From Saccharospirillum alexandrii (GTDB lineage: Bacteria > Pseudomonadota > Gammaproteobacteria > Pseudomonadales > Natronospirillaceae): a stretch of DNA of 64,000 bases. The notes beneath the pieces were generated by a model, which was given only the letters and a program-made list of their open reading frames with translations, was not told where the DNA came from and did no database searches. The position numbers and the translations under genes are program-made. Location: positions 248,440 to 312,439 of the forward strand of contig NZ_RCIP01000005.1 of the NCBI RefSeq assembly GCF_004000275.1, given 5' to 3'. This document shows, in pieces, positions 17,126-24,740 of this stretch (the first letter of the stretch is position 1; each line of letters begins with the position of its first letter).

Positions 17126-18746
17126 TAAAAGCATCGTAAGGGGCCAGTTCGACCCTTTGGCTCAGCCCGGTTCTTGATGTGCCGCTGCAAACGAGAACCT
17201 GCGCTGAATCGGACAGCAGGTTGTCTGACAGTGGCACGGTCAAGTGTTCGGTTGAAAGGTTACCCACCACCAATAATGTTTCAGAATCGGTCTTGCGCAG
17301 GTAGGCGAATACCTGAGGGTGGTCTGCCAGCAACAGTTTAAACTGGCCGTCTATCAGGGTGGGGTTGGTTTTACGCAACTGAATCAACCGCTGATAGTGA
17401 TGGAAGATGGAGTTCTGGTCTTCCAGGCTGGCCTCAACGTTGATCTCGGGGTAATTCGGGTTCACTTTCAGCCAGGGCTTGGCGGAGCTGAAGCCGGCGT
17501 TGTCGCTGGCATCCCACTGCATGGGTGTGCGGGCGTTGTCGCGGCTGTTTTTGTGAATAGCGGCCATCAGTGCATCGGGCGCATCACCCTGTTCCAGCCG
17601 TTCCGCAAAAAGATTACGGGTCTCAATGTCCTGGTAATCCTCTATCACCTTGAACGCCACGTTGGTCATGCCTATCTCTTCACCCTGGTAGACATAGGGC
17701 GTGCCTTGCATGCCATGCAGCACAGTGGCCAGCGCCTTGGCCGAGGCCTCCCGATACTCGCCATCATCGCCGTATTTGGAGACTGCGCGGGGCAGGTCGT
17801 GGTTGTTCCAGAACAGGGAGTTCCAGCCCTGGCCATCCAGTTCGGTCTGCCATTTGGCGAACACGTGTTTGAGCGCAACCAGATCAAACTCCCGCGGGCG
17901 CCATTTGCCATGCACCGGGTCGAAGGTCAGTTCGATGTGCTCAAACTGGAACACCATCGATAGCTCTTCGCGTTCCGGAGCCGAATACAGCTGGGCGGTT
18001 TCGGGGGTGACACTCCAGGTTTCGCCCACGGTGAGCGCATCCCGACCTTTCAGTGTGGCCTGGTGCATTGCCTGCAGGTGGCTGTGCAGGGTGGGGCCGT
18101 TGGCGAGCACTTTGTTGTCGACGTCTTTGCCGATCAGGTCGATAACATCCATGCGAAAGCCGGCAATGCCGCGGTCGAGCCAGCGGTTCATCATTGCGTG
18201 CACGGCGTCGGGAACGGCCGGGTTGTCCCAGTTCAGGTCCGGTTGTTTGGTCGAGAACTGGTGAAAATAATAGTCGTTGGTGGCCGGGTTGAAAGTCCAG
18301 GCCGGGCCACCGAAGTAGCTGCGAATATCGTTCGGCAGCGAGCCGTCCGGCTGTGCTTCGCGCCAGATGTAGTAATCGCGGTAGGGGCTGTCTTTAGACT
18401 GACGGGCCGATTCGAACCAGGGGTGCTCGTCCGAGCTGTGGTTGACCACCAGATCCATAATGATCTTGATATCGCGCAAACGGGCCTCGGCTATCAGCCG
18501 GTCCATATCGGCCAGGGTGCCGAATTCGGGGGCGATGTCGTCGTAGTCGGAAATGTCGTAGCCGTTGTCGTCCATCGGTGATTTGAACACCGGCGACAGC
18601 CAGATCACATCAATGCCGAGCAGGGCCAGGTAATCCAGTTTGCTGATGATGCCGTTCAGATCGCCCATGCCATCGCCGTTGCTGTCCATAAAGCTGCGTG
18701 GGTATATCTGATAGACCACAGACGTTTTCCACCAGGGGTGTGTCAT
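17109..18746 (-). CDS. GH13 alpha-glucosidase (oligo-1,6-glucosidase type)
   Basis: A 545-aa cytoplasmic GH13 enzyme with the (beta/alpha)8 barrel motifs in order: DLVVNHSSDEH (98-108), GFRMDVID with nucleophile Asp200, GETW with acid/base Glu242, and NNHD with Asp317. Valine follows the nucleophile, the signature linked to alpha-1,6 specificity (isomaltose, panose) rather than maltose. No signal peptide is present. The start at 18746 follows AGGAGCC; an ATG at 18776 adds ten residues. No transporter for oligosaccharides adjoins it. Trehalose-6-phosphate hydrolase is a less likely alternative. Confidence 0.88.
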   Translation of the reverse strand: MTHPWWKTSVVYQIYPRSFMDSNGDGMGDLNGIISKLDYLALLGIDVIWLSPVFKSPMDDNGYDISDYDDIAPEFGTLADMDRLIAEARLRDIKIIMDLVVNHSSDEHPWFESARQSKDSPYRDYYIWREAQPDGSLPNDIRSYFGGPAWTFNPATNDYYFHQFSTKQPDLNWDNPAVPDAVHAMMNRWLDRGIAGFRMDVIDLIGKDVDNKVLANGPTLHSHLQAMHQATLKGRDALTVGETWSVTPETAQLYSAPEREELSMVFQFEHIELTFDPVHGKWRPREFDLVALKHVFAKWQTELDGQGWNSLFWNNHDLPRAVSKYGDDGEYREASAKALATVLHGMQGTPYVYQGEEIGMTNVAFKVIEDYQDIETRNLFAERLEQGDAPDALMAAIHKNSRDNARTPMQWDASDNAGFSSAKPWLKVNPNYPEINVEASLEDQNSIFHHYQRLIQLRKTNPTLIDGQFKLLLADHPQVFAYLRKTDSETLLVVGNLSTEHLTVPLSDNLLSDSAQVLVCSGTSRTGLSQRVELAPYDAFIMSLG

Positions 18747-18908
18747 TGCCAGGCTCCTGTTCACTGTTTTTGACATGTGATCCCAGCCTAGCCGTTTAAC
18801 CGCCGCAGGTGTAATGGTATTGCGTTCGTCAGGGTTGATTTACGAGTAGTTTGAATGGGGGTCGGGCAGGCCACGCAAGGCAGGCGTGACCTGTCAGTTG
18901 AGGGGGTA

Positions 18909-19040
18909 TCAGTGATCGTGTTTGTGATGGTCCTGCTCGATGGCATTGCCAACGGTGTTGGGCTTGTTGATCACCTTGTTGTCTTTGTTCATTTTGGGTT
19001 TTTTCTTTTCCTTGTGACCTTTGTTCTTTTCTTTACTCAT
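18909..19040 (-). CDS. Small Lys-rich protein with His-rich tail, 43 aa
   Basis: The reading frame gives MSKEKNKGHKEKKKPK, then a polar stretch and a C-terminal tail DHHKHDH. It has a plausible ribosome site (ACGGAG) ahead of ATG 19040. Similar short KEKKKPK proteins are common in gammaproteobacteria and unassigned. The composition suits nucleic-acid or phosphate binding, and the histidines could bind a metal. It lies between the alpha-glucosidase start and nsrR, on the opposite strand to nsrR. A longer start at 19097 has no supporting features. Confidence 0.6.
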   Translation of the reverse strand: MSKEKNKGHKEKKKPKMNKDNKVINKPNTVGNAIEQDHHKHDH

Positions 19041-19153
19041 GATGGTGGCTCCGTGGATTTTTAGCTGGAGAGCCTGGCGGGAGCGTTCTCCTGACACAGG
19101 TATAGTCGATGGGCGGGCGCTGTCAATTCAACCGTTAGTTTTTGGGTCTTTTA

Positions 19154-19176
19154 AAGCACCATTTACAATTCATGTT
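19154..19176 (+). promoter_or_regulatory. Possible NsrR box at the nsrR promoter
   Basis: This 23-bp site matches the 11-1-11 NsrR palindrome consensus at about 16 positions (AAGCACCATTT-A-CAATTCATGTT). It overlaps a TATAAT element at 19176-19181, about 35 bp upstream of the nsrR start, which suits autorepression. Confidence 0.45.
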
Positions 19177-19214
19177 ATAATGGGCGGCTTAAAGAGCCTG
19201 ATAAGAGACCTGTC

Positions 19215-19652
19215 ATGCACATCACCCGTTACTCCGATTACGCCCTGCGCGTGTTGATTTACCTCTCTTCCGACCCGGAGCGCCTGACGACGATTCAGGC
19301 CATTGCCGACAGTTACGGCATTTCCAAGAGCCACCTGATGAAGGTGGTGAACCAGTTAAATCAGCTGGGATATGTGAGTGCGGTGCGGGGCAAAAACGGG
19401 GGGCTGCGGCTGGGGCAGGACCCGGCGAACATCAACATTGGGGTGGTGTTCCGCGAGACGGAATCCGACATGAACCTGGTCGAGTGTTTTTCTGCGGCCA
19501 ACGAATGCTCCATAGCGCCGGTCTGTAATTTGAAAAACATACTGAACGAGGCACGCACGGCGTTTCTGGCGACGCTTGATCAATACACTCTGGCCGACCT
19601 GATCCAACCCAGAAACCAGGTCGACCTGACCCGGATACTGCGCATTGTCTAG
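19215..19652 (+). CDS. nsrR: Nitric-oxide-sensing repressor NsrR (Rrf2 family)
   Basis: A 145-aa Rrf2 winged-helix protein aligned to NsrR: TRYSDYALRVLIYL, YGISKSHLMKVVNQL, GYVSAVRGKNGGLRLG, and an iron-sulfur cluster loop with Cys91, Cys98 and Cys104. It closes with QYTLADLI as in known NsrR. Nitric oxide nitrosylates the cluster and releases the repressor. Neighbouring nnrS and matching boxes confirm the assignment over IscR or RirA. Its stop codon forms the first base triplet of a long palindrome. Confidence 0.9.
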   Translation: MHITRYSDYALRVLIYLSSDPERLTTIQAIADSYGISKSHLMKVVNQLNQLGYVSAVRGKNGGLRLGQDPANINIGVVFRETESDMNLVECFSAANECSIAPVCNLKNILNEARTAFLATLDQYTLADLIQPRNQVDLTRILRIV

Positions 19653-19690
19653 CTGGCTGTTGAAATTCAAAGAATTTCAACAGCCAGCTA
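19650..19690. terminator. 19-bp perfect palindrome between nsrR and the 73-aa gene
   Basis: Arms TAGCTGGCTGTTGAAATTC (19650-19668) and its exact complement (19672-19690) are separated by AAA. The first three bases are the nsrR stop. It lies between convergent genes and probably terminates both. It is related to hairpin H5 at 14816-14856. Confidence 0.75.
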
Positions 19691-19698
19691 ACTGAACG

Positions 19699-19920
19699 TC
19701 AGTGCGCTTCCAGCCCCATGCTTTTTAGAGAGTGCAGGCGCAGTACATAAGAAAGCTTAAATGCCGCAGGAAAGACCAGCATCAGCACATGCGACAATAT
19801 TTGCACCCCGAGGCTCTGGTTAAAATCCCAGACGTAGGCATTCAGGGTGGCAACCAGGAACCCCAGAAAAGCCAGTAGCATAAGGGTGTGGGCCAGTTCC
19901 AGTCTTTGATGAGCGTCCAT
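19699..19920 (-). CDS. Small two-span membrane protein, 73 aa, NsrR-regulated
   Basis: A 73-residue protein with two hydrophobic segments (TLMLLAFLGFLVATLNAYV and ILSHVLMLVFPAAFKLSYVL). It starts after a good ribosome site (AGGAGA). Two NsrR-like boxes lie 49-97 bp upstream, so it likely belongs to the nitric-oxide response. Histidines at positions 4, 11, 44, 63 and 73 could matter for metal or haem contact, but nothing shows this. No family is recognised. Confidence 0.7.
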   Translation of the reverse strand: MDAHQRLELAHTLMLLAFLGFLVATLNAYVWDFNQSLGVQILSHVLMLVFPAAFKLSYVLRLHSLKSMGLEAH

Positions 19921-19960
19921 AATTGTCTCCTGTAGAGTGGCAGAGTCCAGCGTGAAACGG

Positions 19961-20017
19961 CTCTTATAAAGATCTATATAAATTGAATCTTTATAAGAGG
20001 TATTATGGATGTATCTT
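19961..20017 (-). promoter_or_regulatory. Overlapping NsrR-like boxes upstream of the 73-aa gene
   Basis: Two 23-bp sites follow the 11-1-11 pattern beginning AAG and ending CTT: 19969-19991 and 19995-20017. The region also carries a perfect 13-bp inverted repeat (CTCTTATAAAGAT at 19961-19973 and its complement at 19987-19999). The AT-rich region overlaps likely promoter elements. Confidence 0.6.
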
Positions 20018-20065
20018 TAATAATGTCAAGACGAGTTTTAGTTGGCGGGCGGGCAGCCCGGCCTG

Positions 20066-21247
20066 TTATAGCCGGGACGCGTCGGGGCGGGGCGTGATCA
20101 GAATCGTCGTGTAGCAGGCGAGAAAGACACCAAAGGCGAGTATCCAGGCCAGGGCAGAAAAGTTTACGGCCCAGCGATAGTCGAGCCATTGTGCCGATGC
20201 CGCCAGGCGCAGCAAGGTCGCCAGGGTAATCAGCCAGTAGCTCCAGATGGCATGCCGGGGCAGTTTCAGCGGCCGGCCGGTGTGGCCCAGGGCTACCCGG
20301 GTCATCACGCCGAGAATCAGCGTAGCCATGGCGCCCAGCCCCAGGCTGTGTTGCCAGAAATGAGTGGCACTCAGCAGCGACAGATCACTCAAGCCACGGA
20401 ATACGAGCGATAGGGCCAGCCAGGCGTAAGCCAGATGCAGCACCCAGAGCAGGGGTTCGCGCCAGGTGCGCACGCCTTGCCAGAGCGCCAGACGCAGCCC
20501 GTTGGTTAGTCCGGCAAACACCGCCAGTGGCCCGGTGACACTGCTGCTGACAGACAACAGATCCAGCGGGATCAACAACGCGATGCTCAGCAGTGCTGCC
20601 CGGTCCAGCCATACCGGGCGACGAATCAGGCTGTTACTGCCGTTCAGACGCAGCCAATTCCCAGTAAAGGCCGGTACGATGCGCCCTGCAATGATGGCCA
20701 TTAACAGGGTGACCAGACTGAGACCCAGTTGCTCACCGCTGTTTAGCCAATGGCTTGAGCCTGTGATAAAGCCCAGGTGCATCAGGCCGTTGCCCGCCAG
20801 CAACACGGTCAGCACGCCAACCAGCATCAGGTTTCGGTAGTTCTTGTGGTTAACCAGTACCACCGCCACATAGGCTGCCAGTGTCGCCAGAAACGAGAGG
20901 TCTACCAGGGCGACCAGCCAGACTGGCCAAACGCTGGCGGTCAGAAACATCAGTCGGCCAGCCACCCATAGCAGCAGCAAGGCCAGCAACTTTCCACCCG
21001 CCAGCGGTCGTGCGCCAGTCCAATTGGTCATGGCGGTCAGCAGAAAACCGGCTATGGCGGCTGCTACCCAGCCGTAAAGCATTTCATGGCTGTGCCAGTG
21101 CAGCGGTGACCAGCCCAAGGGTATCGACCAGCCGCCAAACAGGTAGGCAACCCAGGCCAGTATGGCGACGATGGCGTACAGGGCGCTGGCCAGAAAAAAG
21201 GGCCGGAAAGCGTAGCTGAGCCAGGCGGCAGGTAACGGGCTGGGCAT
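20066..21247 (-). CDS. nnrS: NnrS family haem-copper membrane protein
   Basis: A 393-aa protein with about twelve membrane segments. NnrS features are visible: YAFRPFFLASALYA at the N-terminus, HWHSHEMLYGWVAAAIAGFLLTAMTNWTG (residues about 50-78) with its histidines, and GVMTRVALGHTGRPL near residue 315. NnrS protects against nitric-oxide damage in a nitric-oxide-induced manner. It starts after AAGGAAA, 15 bp downstream of a strong NsrR box. It is convergent with no gene; the 73-aa gene follows on the same strand with its own promoter. Confidence 0.92.
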   Translation of the reverse strand: MPSPLPAAWLSYAFRPFFLASALYAIVAILAWVAYLFGGWSIPLGWSPLHWHSHEMLYGWVAAAIAGFLLTAMTNWTGARPLAGGKLLALLLLWVAGRLMFLTASVWPVWLVALVDLSFLATLAAYVAVVLVNHKNYRNLMLVGVLTVLLAGNGLMHLGFITGSSHWLNSGEQLGLSLVTLLMAIIAGRIVPAFTGNWLRLNGSNSLIRRPVWLDRAALLSIALLIPLDLLSVSSSVTGPLAVFAGLTNGLRLALWQGVRTWREPLLWVLHLAYAWLALSLVFRGLSDLSLLSATHFWQHSLGLGAMATLILGVMTRVALGHTGRPLKLPRHAIWSYWLITLATLLRLAASAQWLDYRWAVNFSALAWILAFGVFLACYTTILITPRPDASRL

Positions 21248-21261
21248 AATGATTTCCTTTA

Positions 21262-21284
21262 AAGAAGCATATAGAATACATCTT
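21262..21284 (-). promoter_or_regulatory. NsrR box between nnrS and the SirB2-like gene
   Basis: Read toward nnrS it begins AAGATGTATTC and ends TATGCTTCTT, matching the 23-bp NsrR consensus at about 19 positions. It is 15 bp upstream of nnrS and 52 bp upstream of the divergent SirB2-like gene, so it could control both. Confidence 0.75.
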
Positions 21285-21335
21285 ATTATGACTGAGGTAC
21301 ACTGTCATTAGAGCAACCGATCAACAGAGGGCAGC

Positions 21336-21716
21336 ATGGCCTACGGATTCATTCGCGACCTCCACGTCACCTTTGTAGTGATCAGCGGTCTATTCTTTGT
21401 TGTGCGGGCCGTCGCTTCGGTACTGGGTGCTGCCTGGTTGCAGCAACGCTGGGCGCGAACCCTGCCGCACCTTGTTGACACCCTGTTACTGACACTGGGC
21501 ATCTGGATGCTGGTCCGGCTTGGCCTCTGGCCAACGGAACTGCCGTGGTTAACGGTGAAGCTGATCGCCCTGGTGTTGTACATCGTGCTGGGCGCCTGGG
21601 CGATAAAGCGTTCCAGAACGCCGTGGGGCAGGGCGTTATTCGCGGTACTGGCGCTGCTGGTGTTTGGCTATATGGTGTTGGTCGCACTCACCAAGTCGGT
21701 TGTACCCTGGGCCTGA
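21336..21716 (+). CDS. SirB2 family membrane protein
   Basis: A 126-aa protein with four membrane segments. SirB2 family features are RDLHVTFVVISGLFFVVRAV near the N-terminus, LPHLVDTLLLTLGIWML, WLTVKLIALVLYIVLG and the closing AVLALLVFGYMVLVALTKS. Members are of unknown function; some have been linked to invasin expression or anaerobic respiration. The start follows GAGGG. It is divergent from nnrS across a shared NsrR box, which hints at a nitric-oxide link here. Confidence 0.85.
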   Translation: MAYGFIRDLHVTFVVISGLFFVVRAVASVLGAAWLQQRWARTLPHLVDTLLLTLGIWMLVRLGLWPTELPWLTVKLIALVLYIVLGAWAIKRSRTPWGRALFAVLALLVFGYMVLVALTKSVVPWA

Positions 21717-21783
21717 TGTGCCGGTCGGGGCCGAATCGGGTAAACTTCAGGCATTCATTGTTACTGTAGATTGTTGAAACCTC

Positions 21784-22875
21784 ATGGATGTCATTGTTAT
21801 TGGCGCCGGTGTTGTTGGCCTGGCCATAGCCCGCCGCTTTGCGATTGCCGGTCAGTCAGTCATGGTGCTGGAACAACACCCCACGCCAGGCCAGGAAACC
21901 AGTTCGCGCAATTCTGAAGTGTTGCACGCGGGTATTTACTATCGCCCGGGGTCGCTCAAGGCCCGGCTGTGTGTGCAGGGGCGTGAGCAACTGGTCGCCT
22001 ATTGCCAGGAGCGCCAGATACCGCATCGCTTGCTCGGCAAGCTGATTCTGGCGACGGACGAACCGGGTGAAGCTGCGCTGGCCAAACTGCAGACGACGGC
22101 GGCGGCCAACGGCGTGTCGCTGGAAGACCTGTCGCAGCCCCAGGTGGCCAGGTTGGAACCCGAGGTTGCCTGTCGCCGGGCACTCTGGTCGCCGAACACC
22201 GGCATTATCGATTCCCACACACTGATGCTGGCGTTTCAGGCCGATATTGAAGCTCATGGGGGCGATGTGGTTTGCCATCACCGGGTTGAGCGAGTGATGA
22301 AGCAGGGCGATTACTGGCACGTATCGGTGGTCGACAGCGACGGTGAGCGTTCGCAAATAGAGGCAACCAGGGTCATCAATGCGGCGGGCCTGGGGGCTCT
22401 GGCTGTCGCGCGCTCGGTGGCGCCGGCGCTGCCGGACCTGCCAACCGCCGCCTACGCCAAAGGCTGTTATTTCGGCTACAGCGGCCAGTTGCCCGTGTCG
22501 CACCTGCTTTACCCAACGCCTGAGCCGGGTGGACTCGGTATTCATCTCACGCTCGATCTGAACGGCCAGCCCCGCTTCGGACCCGACGTCACCTTCCTCG
22601 ACAATGACGAGCCGGACTATGAAGTCGACCCGGCCCGCGCGGCTGACTTTGCCCGCGCCGTTCAAACCTATTTGCCGGGTATTGATCCGGGCAAACTGGT
22701 GCCGTCTTATGCGGGTGTGCGTCCCAAAGTTCGAATAGCTGGAACCCTGGCGGATGACTTTGTGCTGAGCACTTCGCTCGCACACCCGGGCCTGATGAAC
22801 CTGTTTGGTATCGAATCCCCGGGGCTGACGGCATCGATGGCATTGGCCGATGATGTTTTTGAACAAATGCGATAA
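21784..22875 (+). CDS. FAD-dependent oxidoreductase (L-2-hydroxyglutarate oxidase-like)
   Basis: A 363-aa flavoprotein of the DAO/LhgO class. The dinucleotide fold is VIGAGVVGLAIAR (residues 5-17), then SSRNSEVLHAGIYY, the family's flavin-contacting region. Further family traits are INAAGLGA, GGLGIHLTLDLNGQPRFGPD and the C-terminal FGIESPGLTASMALA. Relatives oxidise L-2-hydroxyglutarate or similar 2-hydroxy acids, passing electrons to oxygen or quinone. It stands alone; no partner or regulator is adjacent. The substrate assignment is inference. Confidence 0.85.
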   Translation: MDVIVIGAGVVGLAIARRFAIAGQSVMVLEQHPTPGQETSSRNSEVLHAGIYYRPGSLKARLCVQGREQLVAYCQERQIPHRLLGKLILATDEPGEAALAKLQTTAAANGVSLEDLSQPQVARLEPEVACRRALWSPNTGIIDSHTLMLAFQADIEAHGGDVVCHHRVERVMKQGDYWHVSVVDSDGERSQIEATRVINAAGLGALAVARSVAPALPDLPTAAYAKGCYFGYSGQLPVSHLLYPTPEPGGLGIHLTLDLNGQPRFGPDVTFLDNDEPDYEVDPARAADFARAVQTYLPGIDPGKLVPSYAGVRPKVRIAGTLADDFVLSTSLAHPGLMNLFGIESPGLTASMALADDVFEQMR

Positions 22876-23010
22876 ACAAGGCAGTACTGGCCAATGATTG
22901 CAGACAACGCATTGGGCAGGTGAAACGCACTGTATTGCTCGCGTTGCTGGCAATCCATCGTTCAGTCGTTAATCTTGACGCTCCTCTTCCAATCACAGAG
23001 CCAATACTGA

Positions 23011-23781
23011 ATGACCTTTGAAACCCTGTTGTCGCTGTTGCCCTGGCTGGCGCTGATTTTTATGGCGTCGGGCATGGTTAAGGGTATTTCGGGTTTCGGC
23101 ATGCCCTTTATTGCCATACCGGCATCGACCATTCTGTTTAATGTGCCCATTACTCAGGCCATGGGCTGGGTGCTGGCCTCCGGCTTTGCCACCAATATTG
23201 TGCAGCTGACGCAGACGCGCAATCAGTGGCGGGTGTTGGGTCAGATCTGGTTATTGGTGGGTGTGTTGTTGACGACGATGGCGATGACGGTGCAGCTGCT
23301 GTCGGCCCTGAACACCCATGTGCTGTCGATGGTGCTCGGCGGGGTGATGATCATTTCCATCGCGGCGCAGTTGTCGAAACCCCTGAAAGTCTCGCCTGAG
23401 AGAAAGACGATGCTGTACATCATCAGCGGTTTTTTCAGCGGTCTGTTTGGCGGGCTGACGTCGTTTTTCGGATTCCCTTCGCTGCAGGTGTTAATTGCCG
23501 CTGGTTTGCACAAAACCGAGTTTATTTTTGCCGCGAGCTTTGTGTTGTTTACCGGCACCATCGTGCTGGCGGTTGGCCTTGGCAGCCAGGGGCTGGTTAC
23601 CCGGTACGACGGCCTGATGTCGGTGCTGTTGTTTGTGCCTGCCGTGCTCGGCATGCTCATTGGCCAGCGTCTGCGAGACCGGATGTCGCCGCAGGTGTTT
23701 GCCCGAGTGGTGCTGATGGTGCTGCTGGCCACAGGGGCCAGCATGTTGATACGGGGTGTGGTGGGGTGGCTGTCGGCGTGA
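23011..23781 (+). CDS. TauE/SafE family anion exporter
   Basis: A 256-aa membrane protein with about eight hydrophobic segments in two halves. The repeated family motif appears as KGISGFGMPFIA (residues 24-35) and GLFGGLTSFFGFPSLQV (residues about 146-162). The family exports sulfite, sulfoacetate or related small organosulfur or organic anions. Its 3' end meets the convergent DUF533 gene over a short hairpin. No sulfur-metabolism neighbour fixes the substrate. Confidence 0.88.
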   Translation: MTFETLLSLLPWLALIFMASGMVKGISGFGMPFIAIPASTILFNVPITQAMGWVLASGFATNIVQLTQTRNQWRVLGQIWLLVGVLLTTMAMTVQLLSALNTHVLSMVLGGVMIISIAAQLSKPLKVSPERKTMLYIISGFFSGLFGGLTSFFGFPSLQVLIAAGLHKTEFIFAASFVLFTGTIVLAVGLGSQGLVTRYDGLMSVLLFVPAVLGMLIGQRLRDRMSPQVFARVVLMVLLATGASMLIRGVVGWLSA

Positions 23782-23797
23782 CGCCGACCGTCACGCC
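23775..23797. terminator. Hairpin between convergent genes
   Basis: Arms GGCGTGAC and GTCACGCC with a seven-base loop overlap the last codons of both the TauE/SafE and DUF533 genes. No T-run follows, so it may be a weak bidirectional terminator or an mRNA end-protector. Confidence 0.5.
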
Positions 23798-24516
23798 ATG
23801 CCGCTAACCTGGTTATCCAGCTCCTGAACGAGTGCCGGGTCCAGTTTTAACTGCCGCGCCAGCTCACCGAGATACGCCTTTTCCATGTAGTTTTGGTCAT
23901 CAATCACCAGCAAGCTTGCCAGGTACATTTCGGCGCCCATTTCCGGTGTTGTGGCGGCCCGGGCCACGTCGGCAGGGTCGAGTGGTTTTTGCAGTTCCTG
24001 GTTCAGCCACCGGGTCATCTCGGCATCGTCACTCAGTTTCTCAAATTCACCGTCGATCAGAGCGCGTTCTTTATCGTCGATGTGGCCGTCGGCCTTGGCG
24101 GCCCCGATCACGGCGCGCAGAATGGCATTGCTGTGCTGTTCCGCCTGGGCATCGGGCAGGCGGTCGACCGTTTGCGGTTCGCCCTGGGGGGCGCTGGCCT
24201 GGTTTTGCTGATAATTGCTGTAGGCCTTGTAGGCCACCGCACCGAGTGCCGCCAGGCCGCCGTACATGGCGAGGTTGCCCGCCACTTTGCCACCGGTTTT
24301 GCGCAGTTTCTTGTTGCCAAGTAGTAACCCGAGTGCACCACCGGCAAGCAGGCCACCACCAGCCCCAGACAGTAGGCCGCCGGCGTTGCCCCCAAGCAGG
24401 CCGGACAACTGGGAAGCCTTGTCAGTCGCCACGTTTTTAGCCTGGCTGACAGAGGGGTTTTGCATCAGATTGCCACCGGATTGAAGCAACTGGTCGATCA
24501 AGCCACGTGTGTTCAT
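23791..24516 (-). CDS. DUF533 (YebE-like) inner-membrane protein with TerB-like domain
   Basis: A 241-aa protein. A Gly/Leu-rich region (GLLGGNAGGLLSGAGGGLLAG, about 38-67) is followed by a predicted membrane segment near LAMYGGLAALGAVAYKAY and a C-terminal TerB-like helical domain (AVIGAAKADGHIDDKERALI onward). This is the layout of YebE, whose expression is tied to envelope stress in enterics. The function is not known. It starts after AGAGGA. Confidence 0.85.
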   Translation of the reverse strand: MNTRGLIDQLLQSGGNLMQNPSVSQAKNVATDKASQLSGLLGGNAGGLLSGAGGGLLAGGALGLLLGNKKLRKTGGKVAGNLAMYGGLAALGAVAYKAYSNYQQNQASAPQGEPQTVDRLPDAQAEQHSNAILRAVIGAAKADGHIDDKERALIDGEFEKLSDDAEMTRWLNQELQKPLDPADVARAATTPEMGAEMYLASLLVIDDQNYMEKAYLGELARQLKLDPALVQELDNQVSGMA

Positions 24517-24740
24517 TGTGTGTCCTCTGGGTTGCTGTTCGTTGGCACAGCGCTCGCTGTGGTATTACTTGTCCATAATCTACCGATAAACCGATAGCGG
24601 GTAATCGATCTGACGGAACTTTTACCTGACAGTCAGTGTGGCGGTATGCACGGTTGGGGAGTCGTTTGCGGGTGCGGGTCTGCTATACTCGCCGCCAATC
24701 CGTGGCTCCTAACCTGTCCGATCAAGAAGGTAACCATTCA

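Noticed and set aside
21856-22953. 365-codon frame on the minus strand
   Set aside because: It is antisense to the FAD oxidoreductase, which has a proper dinucleotide-binding motif; high GC creates long shadow frames here.
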